Source: Wyeomyia smithii
Taxonomy: Eukaryota; Arthropoda; Insecta; Diptera; Culicidae
Assembly (NCBI RefSeq): GCF_029784165.1
Contig: NC_073695.1
Coordinates: 99,947,306 to 100,011,305, forward strand
DNA length: 64,000 nucleotides
Direction of reading: 5' to 3'
Shown: in pieces, positions 57,591 to 64,000 of the stretch
Position numbering within the stretch: position 1 is the first letter of the stretch
How the letters are laid out: every line of letters begins with the position of its first letter
Notes under the pieces: generated by a model
Databases searched by the model: none
The model's input: the letters and a program-made list of their open reading frames with translations, nothing else
What the model was told of the DNA's origin: nothing
Made by a program: the position numbers and the translations under genes

Positions 57591-59957
57591 TTGCACAGCT
57601 ATCCCTGCGCCCCATACGTTCGGTACACAGCCACTGACAGCCACTGACGACAGCGCACACATGCAATGCCGAACGGGCTGTAATTTTTCATCTTTTTATG
57701 TCTGTTGGTTCTTCAAGCTGCCTTAATGACAACCTTTACAGTGCGACATCCTTCGGCACAAATCCGAGCGGGCTGTCAGGTGATTATGATTCGCGAGAGT
57801 AAGGCCGATGCAACAATGAAAGCGAGGCGTTGCGAAACACGTTTCTCTTTTTCATGTCGCAGACCAAGTAACAATTCTATAGCTACTTGGTTTTCTAACG
57901 GTTTTATCACAGCAATGAATATTACCAACGATTTTATGGCGGTTAAACCCGTTGCCAAAAATAGCAAGTCGTAATGAACACTGATAGCTGTCAATAAAAC
58001 TCTAATAAACCTTCCTATAAAACTGGCAAGAGTCACTGCGATTTTGCTTTATTATTGGTTTTATTATTACTATCTATTGCCCCATAAAACCACTCCAGCT
58101 TGCTGTCATATAACATAGAAACCAGTTTTATTGCGGTCATTCAAATGCCCAGTTTTAACCTGTCAAACTTGTAAACAAATATATGCAGGCAATGATATAC
58201 ATGAAGGTGAGACAAAAGCGGCTGAGTTGGTTTAGTGTGATGCAGAATTCTGTCGCAGTTTCCGTAAGATGTGTGTAAAATGCTTTAGAGCATCTTGCAG
58301 CGCATTTGTAAACATTGATGACGTAGAACTCCAAAAATCTAATAAAGTAACACAGCAAACTTAGTACTTTTCGGTAGTTTTTTTTTAAATTTTATCGCCA
58401 GTTTGTCTTGTTTTGGTTGAAAATAATTTCCTATGTCGTTAAATTATGCGTCCTTTAAAATAAGGTAGGGGCAAGACACTATTGATATATTTCGAAATAT
58501 ATTCAATATTCAATTAAACTAAGTAGGTATCGTTGCATTTTTCGTGCACCTCTCTATTTATATCAAAGTTTGTTGATTCCTCATTATCGTCCGTGTGATG
58601 TCAGATTTTTCATAAAAATAAAGTTGTCTAGGCCCCAGGGATTTACCATATTTTTCTCTAATAATACAGGCATCCAACCTTTGCCGCACCTTACAACATA
58701 TATATCATTGAACTAGGCTTATTGCGGCTACGATTAATGCCAACTAACCAATTACCAACCGCGCCATATTGATATTTTTGAAACTTTTTATAATCTTGAA
58801 ACGAAAATCTAATCGTCGTCTGACTAACAAAAAAATTGAATATCCTAAGTTGATTTTGATCTATCTCTGTATTGAAGAACACGGCTAGATTTTTTTTCTG
58901 AAAAACTGAGCGGAAACAATCCAATTCATTTTTGCGAACAATGAGATCATTTTTGTAAGCCCGTACTATTTTGATGGCGCATAAATTTTAAGCGCCTATG
59001 ATCTCAAAATGCACGACAAAATTTCATGCGCGTATGCTTGAGAGCTACAAAACCTACCAAAAATCCCTTCTTATTCCTTATCTTTCTACAATATCACCAT
59101 CAAATAAAATCGATTGCACGATGATAACCAACACAGGTAAAACATTTCTCCCGCGACGAGAGATTTCCTTATTAAAAAAGTGGCGTGATGTTCTGGTGTG
59201 TGTGCAGGAACGGCACAACAAATCAACTTATTACGGTTGCTTTCAAGCAATGAAAAGTTGATTTGGACTTATTGTGGCAAGTAGCAGAGCGCAATAATGC
59301 AACCAAACTTATTGTGCTCTTAAAGAGGTAATGCCAGCTGCTTATAGTATGCGGTACTCTTTCCATGTGGTTTCAAAGTAGTTTTATTGCCATTCTTATA
59401 ATTGATTCAATAAGCTTGGCAAGGGTGGGCCACCTGGCTGTAAAGCAAACTTATAGCGGTTATCAGGAGGTTCTGATAGTATTTTTAGTTTTAACAGAAA
59501 TTTTGCGAAATTGGTCATGGAAACCGCTAAAAGAATGCAATACGACTTAAATTGTTACTTGGGAGTCCAAACCAACAGGACATCCCTAAAATGAATAAAC
59601 TAGGTTATCGTGTCCGATCCAACAAAATACTTGCGCTAGAATGACCTGTCATGTGCAACACAAGACAAGGCAACGAATGCCTGTGTAAGCTTGAGCTGTA
59701 TGTGAGCCCTTTTGAAAACCTTGTTCATAGGGCTGTTATAGTAAAAAGAGAAGTCAGTCGTCAGTATAGTTTCGCACCGCAGTACTTTTTTTGAAGCCTG
59801 ACATCACCCGTTTGTTGTGGATAATTCTCTCAAGAACTCAAGTACGGAAGTAATCACTAGGCAGAAGGATCAATATGCCGGTGGGTCTACAGGTGGATTC
59901 CCAGCCTTCGGCAATAGGACCAGCTCCTGTCGCTCCTATAGGCTTAAGATGTAGGTT
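57591..59957. other. AT-rich sequence with many short repeats, no gene
   Basis: No ORF above 90 codons with any recognisable domain. Phrases like CTTATTGxGG and AAAACTGGCAAGAG recur, suggesting unclassified TE debris. A GACAGCCACTGACAGCCACT tandem lies at about 57625-57645. Confidence 0.35.
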
Positions 59958-62175
59958 TTGACGTAGGACTACGTCTAACCGCACTATATCGAGATACATT
60001 CCGCGAAAACTAAAACCAAGGTGTAACGTTGGAATGAAAGATTTCAAACAGTAATACTGATGTAACCACAGGATGGATCACAATAATCAATATGTCGTTG
60101 GATTGATGAAATGATGGACAATTTTGTGATTCTTCAATTTTCATTATCACTTCATTGTTAAACAGTGAAAATTGAATAAAAGTTTCAAGGTCGAGTTTTC
60201 ACCAACAATGCACCAATCATATGCGAGCACGCCTGGCACAGACTTCATGAATAGACACCAACTGCTTGCTGTGATATCCTGTATAGCAGTGGCGAAAAAA
60301 AATTTGACAGAATCTCCCCGTCCCAATAGGTCAACTAATGTTAGCTTCCATCAGCCTAGACTATTTTGATGTCGTTCGTAACCACCTACACTATAAGACA
60401 GTATTACGTTTTGCTGTTAACAAATATGTTAATCTTAATAAAACTGATGTCTTGAAGGAGAATATGATGGCCCAGGCAAAAGTACTGCACCGAGCAATGT
60501 ATGAACAGAGCGCTGGTTGCTCGTCGTCTATCAGTGCAGAAAATCTTGATATTCATTTTTGTGCAGTCAAGCCAAGTGAAAACTACATTGCCGCTGTTTA
60601 CGCACAGTGGGGCGTGGACCACAATCGAATTGCCGTTTGAATTGTCTTCTTCTTTTACTTCTTGTTTCGTATAGCAGCAAATATCAGAATTCAATATGAT
60701 TTTTCGGGTGCCGCAAAGTACGCTGCGCTGCCGGGGACAACAAAATGCGTTGTTTATTTTTGAACTCTACACTCTGCTTTTTAAGATTTATTTAAATAAC
60801 TGGATATAGGGTATTTAAAAGACAATAGAAAACCAAAATGCTCCTTACAGATCTTTTAATAGGTAGTTAAACGAGCTGTACTAATGATTATATTTAACTA
60901 GCTAAATGAATTTAGTCCAATATGACAATACTAGTTGCATCCCGCGGTGGCGGTATAGAGGAATTCATTTCATCTTGATATTAAAATTCCGACATTAGTA
61001 TTTATATTTTTCAATTGAAATTTTTTTTGAATTAGCATTTGCAAGAAAATATTACTTTCCATTACCTTACTTGTAATTGAACAACGCGATGCAAACATTA
61101 ATTGCTGAGGCTAATGTGCATCACTCTAGCCCAGTTTATTTTCGAAGATAACAGACATATAACTTTCAAATATGGTATCTTCGCTGTTCTTTGGTATCAT
61201 GAAACTGATCAATTTTTTCTGATTGATTCTGTATACTGATAAAATGTTTAAATTGACCTGAATTGAATGTTAACATGTTCAAATTTTCTGTGAATATACT
61301 AAAACTGCAATTCGTTATCGATATTTTTTCCACGAGCTTGTAACTGCAGGAATAAAAATTATGTGACTTCTTTGCTGCTTTGTGATCGGTGAGTGAGCCA
61401 ACTTCAACAAGACAAATAGATATAGAAGGAAGTTTAATTTCTCCTGAATCGTACTCAGTTAAATATTTTATAGAAGGTTGCCTTTAATAATATATAATAT
61501 CATCCCTTTAATAAATTAAGGTGACCAAAATTTTCGATACTATCAAGTATCTAATTTTTTTATTTTTGTAGAAGAAAACCTTGTTCTACAATTTTATAGC
61601 TCCTATAATTTTAAGTAACTTTGTAGAAAAAAAGCTTTTTTCTAAAACATTGCTTTAGAGCTCAAGACCCAAATATCCCTCTAAATTTGGTTTCTGGACC
61701 ATTGTGAATGTTAAAGAGAATATTTTTTCTTCTAAGATAGAGTGCTGCAAAGAAATACTCAAAATACAGACCCCGTTCGATTTTGGCAACACGCCAGAAT
61801 TTTTTCTGTTGCCAAAATCGAACCATGCCAATAATGAACGGTTCTTTTTTCATGACTCTTTTAACTTTTTTAATGGCCAAAGACGACCTTAATAGTAGAA
61901 ATGGCCACCAAGTAGAAATGAACTAGAACTTAGTTCCAAGTCGTTTGAGGTGTCGCTTGATGAGTTCGGGCTGACGACCAAGATACTTGATATTACCACC
62001 CGAACCAAAATACCTTCCTTTTGTAAGATGTTGAGCTTAAATTGATTATAATAAATCAAGCAAACTACAAAAGTATAACGAGCTCAAATCAAACATAGCT
62101 TCAAAATAAAAATAAAAAATTATTGTAGTCCTACGTCAACTATGCGGTCGTGTCTTGGATACCACCCTCCTACTA
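59958..62175 (-). mobile_element. Palindrome-ended element family, copy 4 (minus)
   Basis: The end motif TGACGTAGGACTACGTC at 59959-59975 lies next to the shared ACCGCACTATATCGAGATAC block. GTAGTCCTACGTCAA at 62125-62139 is followed by the leader's reverse complement (GGTCGTGTCTTGGATACCAC). Outer parts align inversely with copy 3; the centre differs and contains an ORF at 60338-60640 of unknown meaning. Confidence 0.65.
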
Positions 62176-62179
62176 TTTT

Positions 62180-62975
62180 ATTTTGTTTTTTTTTTCACCG
62201 CGACTAATTAAATATTTGATCAGAGCGAAGTCTTCAGAAGAGTTTGAGATAAAAAATTTGGTTTCCCGAAAAAATGTACACCGCAGAAAAAATCTTTGTT
62301 TAAAAAATTAGCTAAATATACTTATTTAATAAAATTTCTATTTTTTATGAAAACTACGAATTATTAGCTAAACATTGATGGGCATCATCATGGATAAATG
62401 AGAGAGAAATTTAAATTTCAAAAATAAACCTATTTGTTCGATTGATATCTTCGGCAAAGTTGTAGACAGTGATTTGGTCCTTCCAGAAAAAAATAACACC
62501 GTGAATGTTAGCTGAGCATTGATAGTTGTTTGAACTTGGAGTTTAAAAGGCTACAATGTTTTAACCAATTTTTTCTCTTTGTTCTCATTTCTTCATGATC
62601 AGACAACAATCAATGTTTAGCTTACCTTTTTAAGTGAAATTGATAAAATAAAATATGAATAATTGAGATTATAATTTGAAATTTTAATTTTTGATTTTTG
62701 ATTTAACTGTTTTTTTTTTCTTTTCAAGATTAGTCTATTTTTTCGGAAAGATGCAGTTATTATCCACAACTTTGCAGAAGTCATCCTACCGATTAAGCAA
62801 ACCGTCCTGGCTCTAAAATAGTTTTTTTTTTAACAGTACCATTTTTACATAGGCCCATATCCAAAATGAGTCGAGAATAAAAGGAAACAACTAATGACAC
62901 CTCTAGCCCTTTCAAACATCTGTACAAGGTGTCAGTCAATTGGTTGTCCGTTTTTTATGGAATTGAACTTACTTA
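62180..62975. mobile_element. Long inverted-repeat element family, copy 3 (diverged)
   Basis: GATTGATATCTTCGGCAAAG (62439) and the right end CAATTGGTTGTCCGTTTTTT (62938) with GGAATTG match copies at 14396-15350 and 38985-39545. The centre is AT-rich. Confidence 0.5.
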
Positions 62976-63174
62976 TTTGATAATGAAAATTAATAATAAT
63001 AATATAATGGGATTATAACAGTTGCGAAAAAATATCGGTAATTTAAACAGTAAAGACAGAAAATGGAAGGTACGATACTCTGAATTTATGAATCATGTTT
63101 AAAACATCGATTTGATGCAACGCAAACTCGATGTAACGTAACGAGTTGAAAACAAATTTCATTTCAACGAAAAA
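62976..63174. other. Spacer
   Basis: Nothing recognised. Confidence 0.3.
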
Positions 63175-63510
63175 TACCAGTATTTAAGACTACGCAATTT
63201 TGCAGCTCAATCTTCACATATTTCGAGAAGGCAAAACTTTTGAGCCCGAAATTTGGAAAGTTGATTTTCATCAGCACTTTACAGTTCCACAAGGTAGCAA
63301 CTTGGGACCGTTGCTGCTTACACTGTTATTCAATGACGCTTTCTTACTGCTCCCCATTGCTTGAAGACGTTGTACTGTGCACTCGAAAATGTTAACTTGA
63401 TTTGGTGCTCCCAACAACTAGTCTAAAATTTGCGACTTGAGCGAGTGCAAAAAAGATTCGTGCGGCTTGCTGTATGGAATCTTTCGTGGCGACCCTATTA
63501 ACATATCGTG
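63175..63510 (+). pseudogene. Jockey-like reverse transcriptase fragment
   Basis: Plus strand: LHFTVPQGSNLGPLLLTLLF (about 63275-63335), then ND and LLLPIA. After a stop and shift comes a LERVQKRFVRLAVWNLSW frame (about 63440-63495). These are the VPQGS-xx-GPLLF turn motif and the C-terminal LERVQKxFVRxA segment of Jockey-clade elements. The FADD block between them is deleted. The fragment is a relative of that at 17330-18310. Confidence 0.85.
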
Positions 63511-64000
63511 ACCGATCACAGTGTTTTGTTTTGCTGATTTCGTGCGAAAAATTAATAGCGTCTTCAAATTTGATTTTAGTGATATACTTTATGCGGAAAA
63601 GTTTTTATGTTTTTATTGTGCTTCTTTTAAAATGTACGATTTAGTGATTAATTCACCTAGAAGTGATATGGAAAATTTATATTTTCAGGACAGTGAGATA
63701 GAAAGCTAGTGTCTTCAGAAAAATTGTGGCAAATGGTTTACTAGCAACTTTGTCGAAGGCGTTGGATTTCTATCTCTTATGGTAAAAAAGATATAAAAAG
63801 TTTTATATGCAAAGTTCACTGAAATCATAATTTTAAATATAACTTTTTTCCTGGATTTTCTACATATTTTATACCTTCTGCAAAATTATTAACCAAACAA
63901 AAAATACACCATTTTGCTGAACATTTAATCTAGCTATGGTTCAGAATAAAAAAGTTACTCAACCTTTAACGGTTTTTCAAGGGTTAGTTTAACTTCAAAT
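63511..64000. other. AT-rich sequence, nothing recognised
   Basis: A 62-codon ORF (63521-63709) shows no domain. Confidence 0.4.

Overview
The window looks like eukaryotic, probably insect, DNA. It is AT-rich with islands of higher GC and has no long open reading frame. It is crowded with old transposable elements (TEs) of kinds usual in mosquitoes: tRNA-derived SINEs, a DD37E Tc1/mariner element, Jockey- and R1/LOA-like non-LTR fragments, and many MITEs. A culicine (Aedes-like) mosquito is my best guess; this is inference, because no search could be run. I see no complete protein-coding gene, rRNA, true tRNA or CRISPR array.

Host sequence. Four GC-richer islands (about 12.3-14.1, 21.8-23.0, 42.5-44.4 and 52.9-54.0 kb, + strand) look like promoter/5'UTR or exon-bearing DNA. 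Three of them contain an ATG followed shortly by a consensus splice donor (22906-22915, 44182-44248, 53957-53966), and all three leave the same phase (one spare base). Two or three further splice-bounded micro-exons are possible (13177-13217, 19151-19261, 44814-44848). The simplest reading is that the window is long 5' intron and upstream sequence of one or more + strand genes with widely spaced alternative first exons, whose main coding exons lie beyond 64 kb. This is a hypothesis.

TE layout. 0-3.3 kb: end of a pogo-type MITE, a SINE with a 12-bp target duplication (TSD), and an inverted-repeat element. 3.55-8.73 kb: one 5.2-kb hAT-like foldback element with an 8-bp TSD, itself invaded by a smaller hAT element, a TA-flanked MITE and a member of a palindrome-ended family. 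10.4-11.1 kb: possible solo LTR. 14.4-18.5 kb: nested SINE, MITE, DD34D mariner and Jockey pieces. 20.8 and 25.6 kb: two MITEs with 9-bp TSDs (Mutator-like). 23.77-24.99 kb: a DD37E mariner-like element with both ends, decayed transposase. 26.4-27.9 kb: two head-to-head SINEs. 33-38.5 kb: SINEs, a Tc1-like fragment, several MITEs and a pogo/pipsqueak-HTH element. 45.9-49.8 kb: a non-LTR fragment and a repeat-rich palindrome-ended element. 50.8-52.6 kb: a pogo MITE and a SINE split by a 235-bp MITE. 55.8-63.5 kb: a MITE, an R1/LOA-like fragment, another palindrome-ended element and a Jockey fragment.

Most notable pattern: four elements (6.95-8.53, 15.62-16.64, 46.8-49.2, 59.96-62.2 kb) carry an inverted, near-palindromic GACGTAGGACTACGTC-type motif close to each end and share a subterminal block, which suggests a single non-autonomous TE family of unknown superfamily.
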